64,000 bases of DNA. Source: Pseudomonadota bacterium. GTDB lineage: Bacteria > Pseudomonadota > Gammaproteobacteria > Steroidobacterales > Steroidobacteraceae. The notes beneath the pieces are model-generated. The model was not told the DNA's origin. It saw nothing but the letters and a program-made list of their open reading frames with translations, and did no database searches. Each line of letters opens with the position of its first letter. Position 1 is the first letter of the stretch. Shown piece after piece: positions 14,881 to 22,343 of this stretch. The position numbers were made by a program, and so were the translations under genes. The stretch is taken from assembly GCA_016720075.1 (NCBI GenBank), contig JADJXW010000002.1, positions 248,001-312,000 on the forward strand. The letters are read 5' to 3'.

Positions 14881-16401
14881 TTACCAGCGCAGCGCGCGGC
14901 GCATGATGTGATAGATCTCGTTCTGGTCGATCACGCCGCGCGCCAGTTCCGCGCCGGGACCAGTGGCGAACAGCGCCACGTCTTCGCCGCCATGCGTCTC
15001 GGCGCCCATGCCCACCAGCGACTGCTGGTGAAAGCCGGGATCCGTCGTATCGACGGTTGAAAGATCCTGGTCGCGTCCCGGCGCTATCGGCCGGGGCGTA
15101 CCGTCCACCTGCCCGTTGATCAGCGCGAATCCCGGGCCATTTGCATACGAGAGCGTGGTGTAGGGCTTGCGGTCCGCCGCCAGCGCGGGCGCGGTGGCGC
15201 CAGGGGACTTCACCAGGCCCAGGATGGGATTGCCCCGCTCGGGATATCCGGAGATGGTCAGCACGTGGCTGTGATCCGCGGTGACCAGGATCAGCGTGTC
15301 CCGATCCGCGGCCTTCACCGCCTCGCGCACGGCGTCGGAAAAGGCGATGGTATCGGTGAGCGCGCGATAGGCATTGCCCGCGTGGTGGGCATGGTCGATG
15401 CGCCCGCCCTCCACCATCAGGAAGTAGCCCTTGCGATTGCCGCGCAGCAACTCGATGGCCTTGGTGGTCATCTCGGCCAGCGAAGGTTCACCGGCCACAT
15501 CCTGCGCGCGATCGGCCTCGTAGCGCATGTGCGAGGGCTCGAACAGTCCCAGCAGGCGACGGGTGCGCTTCGCATCGACCTTCAGCAGGTCATCGCGCTT
15601 CCAGACATAGGCGGACTGCGGCTGGGCACTGGTCCACTCCTGCACCAGGTCGCGGCCATCGCGGCGACGGCCCATGCGCTGCGGATACTCCGGATCGGCA
15701 GCATTGGCTGCCGCGAAGAACTCGCGCCCGCCTCCCAGCACCACCTCGATGCCATCACCGGCCTTCTGCCGGGCGATGAGCTGCGCGGCGATGTCGGGCA
15801 ACGTGGCGCCGGGCGCCTGCACAGCGGCCTCCCAGTCGCGGTTCGGCGTGTGCGCGTAGGCCGATGCTGGCGTGGCATGCGTGATGCGCGCGGTGCTGAC
15901 GATGCCCGTGGACAAGCCGCGCTCTTCGGCCTGCTCCAGCAGCGTGGGCAGCGCATGGCGCGCCACGACGCCGGCATCGGCGGTGTTCTCGGGCGTTTCA
16001 GGAGACACGGACAGCGCGCCGTCGTTGGCATGCGAACCGGTCATCATGGCGGTGGCCGTGGGCGCGGAATCGGACACCTGCTGGTCCGCGGAATAGGTGC
16101 GCACCAGCGCCGACCAGGAGAAATCCTCGAAGCTCAGGTGATTCTGCTCGCCGGATACCCCGCGCCGCTGCCCCTCGAGGATGCGCGCCGCCGTGACGGT
16201 CGAGATGCCCATGCCGTCGCCGATGAAAAGGATGACATTGCGCGCCCGCCCCGGCCGGGGGCCGCTGGCCTCGCGTTTCGCAACCGCTGCGGCGGCGCGC
16301 TGGTAGTCGCCGGGATCAGCTCCAGCGCCCTGGGCGCACGGCACGGCGGCCAGCAACATTGAAACCATCAGGCATCGGGAGCGATTTGCAGTGTTGGGCA
16401 T
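14881..16401 (-). CDS. Alkaline phosphatase (PhoA family), exported
   Basis: 506 residues with a signal peptide ending near AQGAGA (residue 28). The metal-binding aspartate is in NVILFIGDGMG (Asp62) and the nucleophile Ser112 is in DSAPTATAMMTG. Metal-binding histidines are seen in GGRIDHAHHAGN and VTADHSHVL, and a further one in AETHGGEDVALFATGP. This is the complete PhoA zinc/magnesium set. The enzyme would release phosphate from esters in the periplasm or outside. The gene is monocistronic as far as can be seen; no Pho box was convincing by eye. It ends about 40 bases before the convergent side of the hypothetical gene. Confidence 0.95.
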   Translation of the reverse strand: MPNTANRSRCLMVSMLLAAVPCAQGAGADPGDYQRAAAAVAKREASGPRPGRARNVILFIGDGMGISTVTAARILEGQRRGVSGEQNHLSFEDFSWSALVRTYSADQQVSDSAPTATAMMTGSHANDGALSVSPETPENTADAGVVARHALPTLLEQAEERGLSTGIVSTARITHATPASAYAHTPNRDWEAAVQAPGATLPDIAAQLIARQKAGDGIEVVLGGGREFFAAANAADPEYPQRMGRRRDGRDLVQEWTSAQPQSAYVWKRDDLLKVDAKRTRRLLGLFEPSHMRYEADRAQDVAGEPSLAEMTTKAIELLRGNRKGYFLMVEGGRIDHAHHAGNAYRALTDTIAFSDAVREAVKAADRDTLILVTADHSHVLTISGYPERGNPILGLVKSPGATAPALAADRKPYTTLSYANGPGFALINGQVDGTPRPIAPGRDQDLSTVDTTDPGFHQQSLVGMGAETHGGEDVALFATGPGAELARGVIDQNEIYHIMRRALRW

Positions 16402-16447
16402 GGGGCACCTTGGCGTTTAAGGAGATGTTGCCTGAGGCCCCCGGCAT

Positions 16448-16491
16448 TTGACAGAAGCCTCCGGGATCGGACGCCGACCCGATGCTGTCAA
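16448..16491 (+). promoter_or_regulatory. Composite inverted repeat upstream of the 11-residue-repeat protein
   Basis: TTGACAG (16448-16454) and CTGTCAA (16485-16491) are perfect inverted copies, and between them ATCGG (16466-16470) pairs with CCGAT (16479-16483). The structure could be a hairpin in a long leader or a protein site. The left arm also reads as a -35 TTGACA. Its role is not known. Confidence 0.35.
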
Positions 16492-16554
16492 CGCCTTCGT
16501 TGCTGCGCCGTTGTATCCCGCAGCAACCCCAACATCCTCCGAAGGGAGATAGAC

Positions 16555-17037
16555 ATGAAGACGAGCAAGACCCTCATCACCGCAGCTGTCCTGGCGCTGC
16601 TGACCATTCCCGCCCTGGCCCAGGACCGCGGCGATCGGGCCGATGCCCGCCTGGATGCCCGCGGCGAGCGCATCAACGAGCGCCTCGACAACAAGGGCGA
16701 ACGCATCGATCAGCGCCTGGACAACCGCGGCGACAAGGCCGAGCAGCGCCTGGATGCCCGCGGCAACCGCGTCAACCAGAAGCTCGATGCGGCTGCCGAG
16801 AAGGCCGCGGCCAATGGCAACGAGGCGCGCGCCGAGCGCCTGGATGCCAAGGGCGACCGGATCGACGAGCGCCTGGACAACCGGGGCGAACGCCGCGAGG
16901 AGCGCCTGGACAACAAGGGCGATCGCATCGAGAACCGCCTGGACAACCGCGGTGACCGCATCGAGAACCGCCTCGACAAGCGTGGCGACCGTATCGACCG
17001 CCGCGTGGACCGCCGCCAGAACCGGCGCGGTACCTGA
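16555..17037 (+). CDS. Exported highly charged 11-residue-repeat protein
   Basis: 160 residues with a clear signal peptide (MKTSKTLITAAVLALLTIPALA). The whole mature chain is built of about ten units of the form RLDxxGxRIxx, split into two blocks of about five by the alanine-rich KLDAAAEKAAANGNEARAE segment near residues 77-95. Units are rich in Arg, Asp, Glu, Asn and Gly, with Leu and Ile once each per 11 residues, a hendecad spacing that suggests an extended helical coil or a stack of turns. An AGGGAG ribosome site supports the start. I know no function. It may be a periplasmic structural, stress or polyanion-binding protein. The stop is four bases from the convergent esterase. Confidence 0.85.
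   Translation: MKTSKTLITAAVLALLTIPALAQDRGDRADARLDARGERINERLDNKGERIDQRLDNRGDKAEQRLDARGNRVNQKLDAAAEKAAANGNEARAERLDAKGDRIDERLDNRGERREERLDNKGDRIENRLDNRGDRIENRLDKRGDRIDRRVDRRQNRRGT
16633..17025 (+). repeat. 33-bp tandem repeats encoding RLDxxGxRIxx units
   Basis: The coding sequence repeats a 33-bp unit with the core cgcctggacaaccgcggcga and variants. Copies near the 3' end are most alike, which suggests recent expansion by slippage or unequal crossing over. Confidence 0.8.
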
Positions 17038-17041
17038 TCCC

Positions 17042-17923
17042 CTAGAGAGCTGACGGCTCGAGCTGGCGGATGAACTCCGCCAGCTCATTTCCGGCGGTGT
17101 CCACTTCACTGCCGATCTGCATCACCACCGATACATGATTGTGCCCGCGCTGCCAGAGCACAGCGGGCGACCTGCCCACCGCCTTCACACGCGCCGCAAA
17201 CACCGCCGCCAGGTGGTGATGGAAGGGACCCGGATCGAACTGGCAGATGGTGAACAGGCTGGGAATCGCAAGAGTCGCGAGTGTCTCCACGGTGGAGCGC
17301 TGCGCATCGAGGCTGCGGTCGGCGCCGTAATACACTTGGTAGTCATAGCCATCCGGATACACGTCGAGCGCGTAGATGCCCGACACCAGGATGGCGGCCG
17401 CGGCCGGTGCGCTGCTGCCGGGCGCACAGCCATGGCGCGCGAGGCAACCGGCAACATGCGCCGCGCCGGCGGAATGACCCATCAACACGATGCGCGCAGG
17501 ATCTCCTCCATGCCGGGCAATCTGCGCGCGCAGCCACGACAGCGCCAGATCGACATCCTGCGAACCGGCTGGCCACTTGTTCGCGGGCGCGAGCCGGTAG
17601 GTCATCGTCACGCCGATGAAACCCGAGCGCACGGCCCAGGCCCCCACGTTGTTGAAGAAGGGATCCCCTTCGCCGCCCTTGTCGCCACCGACATAGCCGC
17701 CGCCGTGCACGAACAGCACCACGGGCAGGTTGCTGGCGCTGGGCGGGGCAAAGACATCGAGTCGATGGCGCGGATCGGGACCATACAGAATATAGCGAGT
17801 TACGCGCGCGTTCACGGCCTGCGGCGAAAGCGCGCGTGGCACGAACAGTTCGCGCGTCGCGGTGATCTCGGCCAGCGTGAACGTGTCGCCCAGCTCGCGC
17901 AGCTTTTTCCATACTTCGGTCAT
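17042..17923 (-). CDS. Alpha/beta hydrolase, hormone-sensitive-lipase/esterase type
   Basis: 293 residues from ATG 17923; the open frame extends far upstream but only antisense to the lipoprotein gene. The oxyanion motif HGGGYVGGDKGG is near residue 80 and the nucleophile GHSAGAAH near residue 150. The acid is probably in the CQFDPGPFHHH region and the histidine in RGHNHVSVV near 265, as in the HSL/arylamine-like esterase family. There is no signal peptide. The gene is convergent with the repeat protein and divergent from the lipoprotein. The substrate is unknown; small acyl esters or N-formylkynurenine-like amides are typical of relatives. Confidence 0.88.
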   Translation of the reverse strand: MTEVWKKLRELGDTFTLAEITATRELFVPRALSPQAVNARVTRYILYGPDPRHRLDVFAPPSASNLPVVLFVHGGGYVGGDKGGEGDPFFNNVGAWAVRSGFIGVTMTYRLAPANKWPAGSQDVDLALSWLRAQIARHGGDPARIVLMGHSAGAAHVAGCLARHGCAPGSSAPAAAAILVSGIYALDVYPDGYDYQVYYGADRSLDAQRSTVETLATLAIPSLFTICQFDPGPFHHHLAAVFAARVKAVGRSPAVLWQRGHNHVSVVMQIGSEVDTAGNELAEFIRQLEPSAL

Positions 17924-18017
17924 TCGATATTCCCCCGACTGTCCCCGACCGCCGACAAGGCGCTTGCCGGGTCGTTGTCGGCGACAATAGCGCCCTCTCG
18001 TGAACCGGAGAACCACC

Positions 18018-18878
18018 ATGGGCGCCACTCGCCTCAGCTGCCTCATCCCCGCCGCCGCACTGCTGGTGCTGGCCGCGTGCGGCAAATCCACGCCACCGGC
18101 GGCCGAAGCCGGCGCCAGCACCGCGCCTGCCGCCGAGGTCGCCACTGAAGATCTGGCTGCCCGCGAAGCGGAACTGAAGATCCGCGAGGAAGAACTGGCC
18201 ACCCGGGAAGCGGCACTGGCCGAAGCCCAGTCGCAGGCCCCCGCGGCATCGGTCGGCGCGGCGCCTGCAGCCAGGCCCACAGCGAAGCCCGTGCCCGCGG
18301 CGAAACCCGCTCCCGTAGCGAGCAACCCCGCTCCCGCGAAGCCGGCGCCGATGCCTGCTGCGCAGCCCATCGTCGTGCCCGAAGGCACGCAACTGGCGCT
18401 GGCGCTGACTGAAGATGTGTCGACGAAGACTGCCAAGGTGGGCGACACCATCCGCGCCACGCTCGTCAGCGACGTGCGGGTCGACGGCAAGCTGGCCATC
18501 GCGGCGGGCACCACGGTCGCCGGACAGGTCACCGATGTCGTTTCCGGCAGCAACAAGATCGGCGGCGTGCCGCGGCTCGGCATGAGCTTCGATCGGCTGG
18601 AGTTGCCGGGCAATCGCGATGTGCCCATCAGCGGCCTGGTCACACAGAAGGGCAAGAGCGACAACACGCGCGATACCGTGAAGATCGTCGGCGGCGCCGC
18701 GGCCGGCGCCATCCTGGGCAACGAGGTCAAGGGCGGCGACAAGGGCAAGGTGATCGGTGGCCTGCTGGGCGGCGCCATCGGCGCGGTGGCCGCGCAGAAG
18801 ACCGGCACCGAAGTGAAGCTGGCGGCGGGCACGGAACTGGCCATCGCGCTGGCCGCGCCGGTCGAAATTCCGCGCTAA
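18018..18878 (+). CDS. Lipoprotein with coiled coil and glycine zipper
   Basis: 286 residues from ATG 18018. The signal ends in VLAAC, a clear lipobox. A charged coiled coil follows (about residues 45-75, AAREAELKIREEELATREA), then a Pro/Ala/Lys linker to about 120. A beta-rich domain (VPEGTQLALALTEDVSTKTA and beyond) follows, and a glycine-zipper segment (GGAAAGAILGNEVKGGDKGKVIGG) near residue 225. The beta domain resembles those of envelope proteins that control surface exposure (TrbI/VirB10-like or conserved 'glycine zipper' proteins), but I cannot name it. The alanine/proline linker could span the periplasm. It would be an outer-membrane lipoprotein unless retained. Confidence 0.82.
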   Translation: MGATRLSCLIPAAALLVLAACGKSTPPAAEAGASTAPAAEVATEDLAAREAELKIREEELATREAALAEAQSQAPAASVGAAPAARPTAKPVPAAKPAPVASNPAPAKPAPMPAAQPIVVPEGTQLALALTEDVSTKTAKVGDTIRATLVSDVRVDGKLAIAAGTTVAGQVTDVVSGSNKIGGVPRLGMSFDRLELPGNRDVPISGLVTQKGKSDNTRDTVKIVGGAAAGAILGNEVKGGDKGKVIGGLLGGAIGAVAAQKTGTEVKLAAGTELAIALAAPVEIPR

Positions 18879-18902
18879 GGGCACAAGTCCGGCGGATCGG
18901 GT

Positions 18903-19979
18903 TCAGCCCGCTTCGCCGTCCCGCAATCGCATCAGCGCCCGGACCTGCTCCAGCGCTGACTGCGAACAAGGCGGCAGCTGCGCCTCGGAAGTGCCCAGCG
19001 GGGTGACGCGATCGCCCCATCGGGCCAGGTGCGCGCACCAGGTGAGGCCGGCGCCAAAGGCCGGCAGCAGCAGCAACGATCCGGCTTTCACGCGCCCTTC
19101 TTCCAGGGCCTCCACCAGCGCCACCGGCACCGTGGCCGCGGACATGTTGCCGTAGCGCTGCACGTTCACCATCACGCGCTCCATCGGCACCTCCAGCCGC
19201 TTGGCCACCGCTTCGATGATGCGCAGGTTGGCCTGGTGCGGCACCACCAGGTCGACATCCGTCGCGGCAAGTCCGCGCGCGGCGAGCACATCTGCGCAGG
19301 CCTGCCCCATGCCGCCCACGGCGCGCTTGAAGATCTCGGGGCCCTCGAAGATCCAGTTCGTCACGCCCAGCCGGCGGCTGAAATCCGCGTACCTCGCGCC
19401 CATGCCTTCGATGACCAGCGAACCGCGACCGCCGACATCGCAGCCCAGCTTCTCGCCGAGCAGGCCGGTCTCGGCTTCCGTCGCCTGCAGCACGATCGCC
19501 GCGCAGCCGTCGCCGAACAGCACCGACACATTGCGATTGCGCCAGTCCATGAAGCGGCTGATCACCTCGCCGCCCACCACCAGCGCATTGCGCACGACAC
19601 CCGTGCGGATCAGCGCATTGGCCGTGCTCCACGCGTAGAGGAAGCTGGTGCAGGCCGTGTTCACGTCCATCGACGCCGCGCGCGTCGCGCCCAGTGCCAG
19701 CTGCAGGCCGGAGGACTGGTTGGGCGCCTGGTCCTGGAAGCTGGTCGTGCCGAAGACGATCAGTTCCACGTCAGCCGGCGCCAGTCCCGCGGCCGCCAGC
19801 GCCCGCAGCGACGCCACTCGCGCCAGCTCATCGAGGCCCACATGGGAAATCCGCCGCTCGCGGATGCCGGTGCGCGAGGTGATCCACTCGTCGCTGGTGT
19901 CGAGGAACTGCGCCAGGTCGGCGTTGGAAAGCACCGCCGGCGGCAGGCACTTGCCCCAACCCGTGATGGCCGCGTGCAT
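18903..19979 (-). CDS. Beta-ketoacyl-ACP synthase III family protein
   Basis: 358 residues from ATG 19979; a GTG nine bases upstream is also possible. The thiolase-fold catalytic triad is intact: Cys110 in NTACTSF, His248 in VPHQANLRI and Asn278 in YGNMSAATVP, as in FabH. The extended C-terminus (about 35 residues past WCAHLARWG) is longer than in E. coli FabH. Such stand-alone copies either start fatty-acid synthesis or make special acyl chains. No other fatty-acid gene lies nearby. The gene is 38 bases from the SPFH gene downstream of it in coordinates, which is on the same strand and upstream in transcription, so cotranscription is possible. Confidence 0.92.
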   Translation of the reverse strand: MHAAITGWGKCLPPAVLSNADLAQFLDTSDEWITSRTGIRERRISHVGLDELARVASLRALAAAGLAPADVELIVFGTTSFQDQAPNQSSGLQLALGATRAASMDVNTACTSFLYAWSTANALIRTGVVRNALVVGGEVISRFMDWRNRNVSVLFGDGCAAIVLQATEAETGLLGEKLGCDVGGRGSLVIEGMGARYADFSRRLGVTNWIFEGPEIFKRAVGGMGQACADVLAARGLAATDVDLVVPHQANLRIIEAVAKRLEVPMERVMVNVQRYGNMSAATVPVALVEALEEGRVKAGSLLLLPAFGAGLTWCAHLARWGDRVTPLGTSEAQLPPCSQSALEQVRALMRLRDGEAG

Positions 19980-20016
19980 CAGAGCCACTCGCGTGCAATC
20001 ACCGCGGCGCCGCCGG

Positions 20017-20925
20017 TCATTGCCGATTGGCCGGAGCCGGCGGAGCGGTATTCAGCAGCGGCGTCACGGCCATGCCAGCCGGCACAACCACCGTGCTGGA
20101 GTTGCCGCTCTCGGCGAACTTCAGCAGGGCCTGGTTCGCCTCGTGCTGCAGGTACTCGCGCGTGAGGCTTCCGGAAATGATGCGGTTGGAATCCGCGATG
20201 CCGCGCGCCTCGGTGACCTTTATCTGCGCCTCCTTCTCGGCAATGCGCGTCTGCACCTCCATGGCTTCCAGCTTCTTCTGGTTGGACACGGCGGTGCGGA
20301 TGGACTCCTCGATCGACGGATCCGTGGACACGGCGCGGATGACGACGCGCGTGACCTTGAACACGCCCGGATCAGTGCTGTCCAGTTCCTGCTGCATGTT
20401 CTGGTGCATGGCGTTGGCCAGCTCATCGCGGCGTGTATGCATCACCAGTGAATCCAGCTTCGCCACTTCCTCGTAGGCGGCGTTGCGCGCCACGCGGAAT
20501 ACCAGGTTGTAGGCCGGGAGCATGACTCCGCTGTCTTCCAGCAGGGCAGACTGGTTGGCGTACTTCGCGAACAGGTCGGCGATTGCAGCCGACTCCGCCC
20601 GATAGAACACGCTGATGTCCATGTCACGCAGCGACAGGTTGTCGCGCGCCTTGGGCGTCAGGTCAGTGAGGTCGATGGAGACTTCCTTGCCGGTGAACTC
20701 CTGCACGCGCGAGATCAGTGGCCACTTGGTGAAGACGCCAGGCGTCACTTCCTCGCGGTCCATGATACCCAGCGTGGTGCGCACACCGACGTTGCCGGTG
20801 TCGATGGTGCCAAAGGCGCCACCCAGCAGCAGCAGCAGCAGCGCCAGCACCAGGCCACCACCGATGCGGCTGGTAATGCGTCCGATCGGGTTGCCCGTTG
20901 TTCCGTCTCCGAATTTCAGTGCCAT
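20017..20925 (-). CDS. SPFH/prohibitin-family membrane protein
   Basis: 302 residues from ATG 20925; the extra upstream frame is not used. One membrane helix lies at about residues 22-40 (GGLVLALLLLLLGGAFG), then an SPFH domain with the standard GNVGVRTTLGIMDREEVTPG start and a long coiled coil (VSNQKKLEAMEVQTRIAEKEAQIKVTEARG, about 215-250). Members of this prohibitin group form rings on the inner membrane that surround FtsH or flotillin-like domains. The end is proline- and alanine-rich. It is divergent from another SPFH gene, with 162 bases between the starts, and has the same orientation as the KAS III gene. Confidence 0.92.
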   Translation of the reverse strand: MALKFGDGTTGNPIGRITSRIGGGLVLALLLLLLGGAFGTIDTGNVGVRTTLGIMDREEVTPGVFTKWPLISRVQEFTGKEVSIDLTDLTPKARDNLSLRDMDISVFYRAESAAIADLFAKYANQSALLEDSGVMLPAYNLVFRVARNAAYEEVAKLDSLVMHTRRDELANAMHQNMQQELDSTDPGVFKVTRVVIRAVSTDPSIEESIRTAVSNQKKLEAMEVQTRIAEKEAQIKVTEARGIADSNRIISGSLTREYLQHEANQALLKFAESGNSSTVVVPAGMAVTPLLNTAPPAPANRQ

Positions 20926-21033
20926 GATGTCCTCTGCTGCGCCTGTACCGGGATTCGGCCGGCTGCCTGGTGGCGATTGTAGACGTCGCTCCCGGTCGCG
21001 AGGGACGGCCGGAGGGCAGCCGGGAATCAACTC

Positions 21034-21072
21034 TCGACAGTAGATATTACTGTGATATCATCCTCATATCAC
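21034..21072 (+). promoter_or_regulatory. Promoter with overlapping inverted repeat upstream of second SPFH gene
   Basis: A -35 like TCGACA (21034-21039), a 16-bp spacer and a -10 like TATCAT (21056-21061) stand upstream of the SPFH gene. Overlapping the -10 is a perfect dyad: GTGATAT (21052-21058), seven bases, ATATCAC (21066-21072). The layout fits a repressor that blocks polymerase. The next gene but one codes an Arc-like DNA-binding protein, a candidate to bind here. Confidence 0.6.
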
Positions 21073-21087
21073 TTGAGGGAGAAGAAC

Positions 21088-22101
21088 ATGCCCAGACCCA
21101 CACAAGCCGCCACGCATGAATTCGAACGAAATGCGATGTCCGGCTTTCCCATGTTGTTCATCAACGTGCTCTGGCTCCTGGGGTGCCTCTACTTGTTCTT
21201 CAGCAGCATTGCGCGCGTTCAGTACCACCCCGGCCAGTTTCCCTGGGGTGTGCCGATCGCGGCCGTGTTCTTCCTCGCCGGCCTCATCGCACTGTTCGGC
21301 TACTTCACGCTGCAGCCGAACGAGGCGCGGGTGCAGATACTCTTCGGCAGCTACAAGGGCACGGTCCGAAAGAGTGGTTTCCACTGGGCCAACCCGTTCT
21401 ATTCGCGCAGCCGCGGCGGTCAGGGCAGCAGTACTGCGGAGAACAACGCCAAGCCACTGTCGAACCGCGACCTGTTGCGCTCCGTGCGGGCGGACCTGAC
21501 CCCTGCCAAGCCGACGAAGCTCTCCCTGCGCGCGCACAACTTCAACAGCGAAACGCTGAAGGTCAACGACAAGCGCGGCAATCCGGTGGAAATCGCGGCG
21601 GTGGTGGTCTGGCGCGTGGCCGATACCGCGCAGGCGGTATTCGACGTGGAGGACTACCAGAGCTACGTGCAGGTGCAGAGCGAGTCCGCCATCCGCAGCA
21701 TCGCCAGTCGCTTCGCCTATGATCACGGCGTGGAGCACGAGGCCACGCTGCGCGGCAGCGCCGACGAAGTGGCGCAGGCGCTGCAGGATGAACTGCAGGT
21801 GCGACTTGCGAAGGCCGGCGTGACGGTCGAGGAAGCCCGCCTCACGCACCTGGCCTACGCGCCGGAAATCGCCTCGGTGATGCTGCGCCGTCAGCAGGCC
21901 GAAGCCATCATCGCGGCCCGCCAGCTCATCGTGCAGGGCTCGGTGGGCATGGTCGAAAGCGCGCTGACCCAGCTGGAGCGCAATGGGGTGGTGAAGCTCG
22001 ACGAGGAGCGCCGTGCCGCGATGGTCAGCAACCTGCTGGTCGTGCTCTGCGGCAATGGCGAGGCCACACCCGTCATCAATGCCGGCACGCTGTACGGCTG
22101 A
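21088..22101 (+). CDS. SPFH-domain membrane protein
   Basis: 337 residues from ATG 21088 with a good GAGGGAGAAG ribosome site. Two membrane helices (about residues 22-40 and 55-75) precede an SPFH domain that starts LQPNEARVQILFGSYKGTVR and includes the ALKVNDKRGNPVEI-type strand and the late LTHLAYAPEIASVMLRRQQAEAIIAARQ helix. The family scaffolds membrane microdomains. The gene is translationally linked to an Arc-like DNA-binding protein two bases downstream. A pairing of SPFH protein and Arc-like protein recurs in Xanthomonadales from memory, but its function is not established. A dyad covers its promoter. Confidence 0.92.
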   Translation: MPRPTQAATHEFERNAMSGFPMLFINVLWLLGCLYLFFSSIARVQYHPGQFPWGVPIAAVFFLAGLIALFGYFTLQPNEARVQILFGSYKGTVRKSGFHWANPFYSRSRGGQGSSTAENNAKPLSNRDLLRSVRADLTPAKPTKLSLRAHNFNSETLKVNDKRGNPVEIAAVVVWRVADTAQAVFDVEDYQSYVQVQSESAIRSIASRFAYDHGVEHEATLRGSADEVAQALQDELQVRLAKAGVTVEEARLTHLAYAPEIASVMLRRQQAEAIIAARQLIVQGSVGMVESALTQLERNGVVKLDEERRAAMVSNLLVVLCGNGEATPVINAGTLYG

Positions 22102-22103
22102 TC

Positions 22104-22289
22104 GTGCCGCCCGCCGAACGCAAGGCATTCCTGTTGCGGGTCCCGGCGGACCTGTGGAAGGACCTGGAAAAATGGGCCGCCGACGATCTGCGCAGCATCA
22201 ATGCGCAGATCGAGTTCCTGCTGCGCCAGTCCGTGGCCGCCCGCAAGGGCGGCGGGCGCAACCGCGACCGGGACAGGGACCCGGACTGA
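22104..22289 (+). CDS. Arc-like ribbon-helix-helix DNA-binding protein
   Basis: 61 residues from GTG 22104, two bases after the SPFH stop. The core ERKAFLLRVPADLWKDLEKW is a beta strand and first helix of the ribbon-helix-helix fold, and SINAQIEFLLRQSV is the second helix, as in Arc and MetJ-like repressors. The tail GGGRNRDRDRDPD is very basic and acidic in alternation and probably disordered. RHH proteins bind DNA as dimers through the beta strand and often repress their own promoters. The inverted repeat at 21052-21072 is a natural candidate target. It resembles antitoxins, but no toxin gene is adjacent. Confidence 0.88.
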   Translation: MPPAERKAFLLRVPADLWKDLEKWAADDLRSINAQIEFLLRQSVAARKGGGRNRDRDRDPD

Positions 22290-22343
22290 GCAGTCGTTCT
22301 CGCCTTCCACCAGGGTGGGCCGTGTAGTCTATTGCTTCGCCAA

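Noticed and set aside
16633..17025. Regular 33-bp repeats considered as a CRISPR array
   Set aside because: The repeats are contiguous with no unique spacers, lie inside an open frame with signal peptide, and encode a regular protein repeat.
17924..18844. N-terminal extension of the esterase frame antisense to the lipoprotein
   Set aside because: The esterase family starts near ATG 17923 and the upstream part is low complexity antisense sequence.
22104..22289. Arc-like gene considered as the antitoxin of a toxin-antitoxin pair
   Set aside because: No toxin gene is adjacent; the flanking genes are SPFH and HD-GYP proteins.
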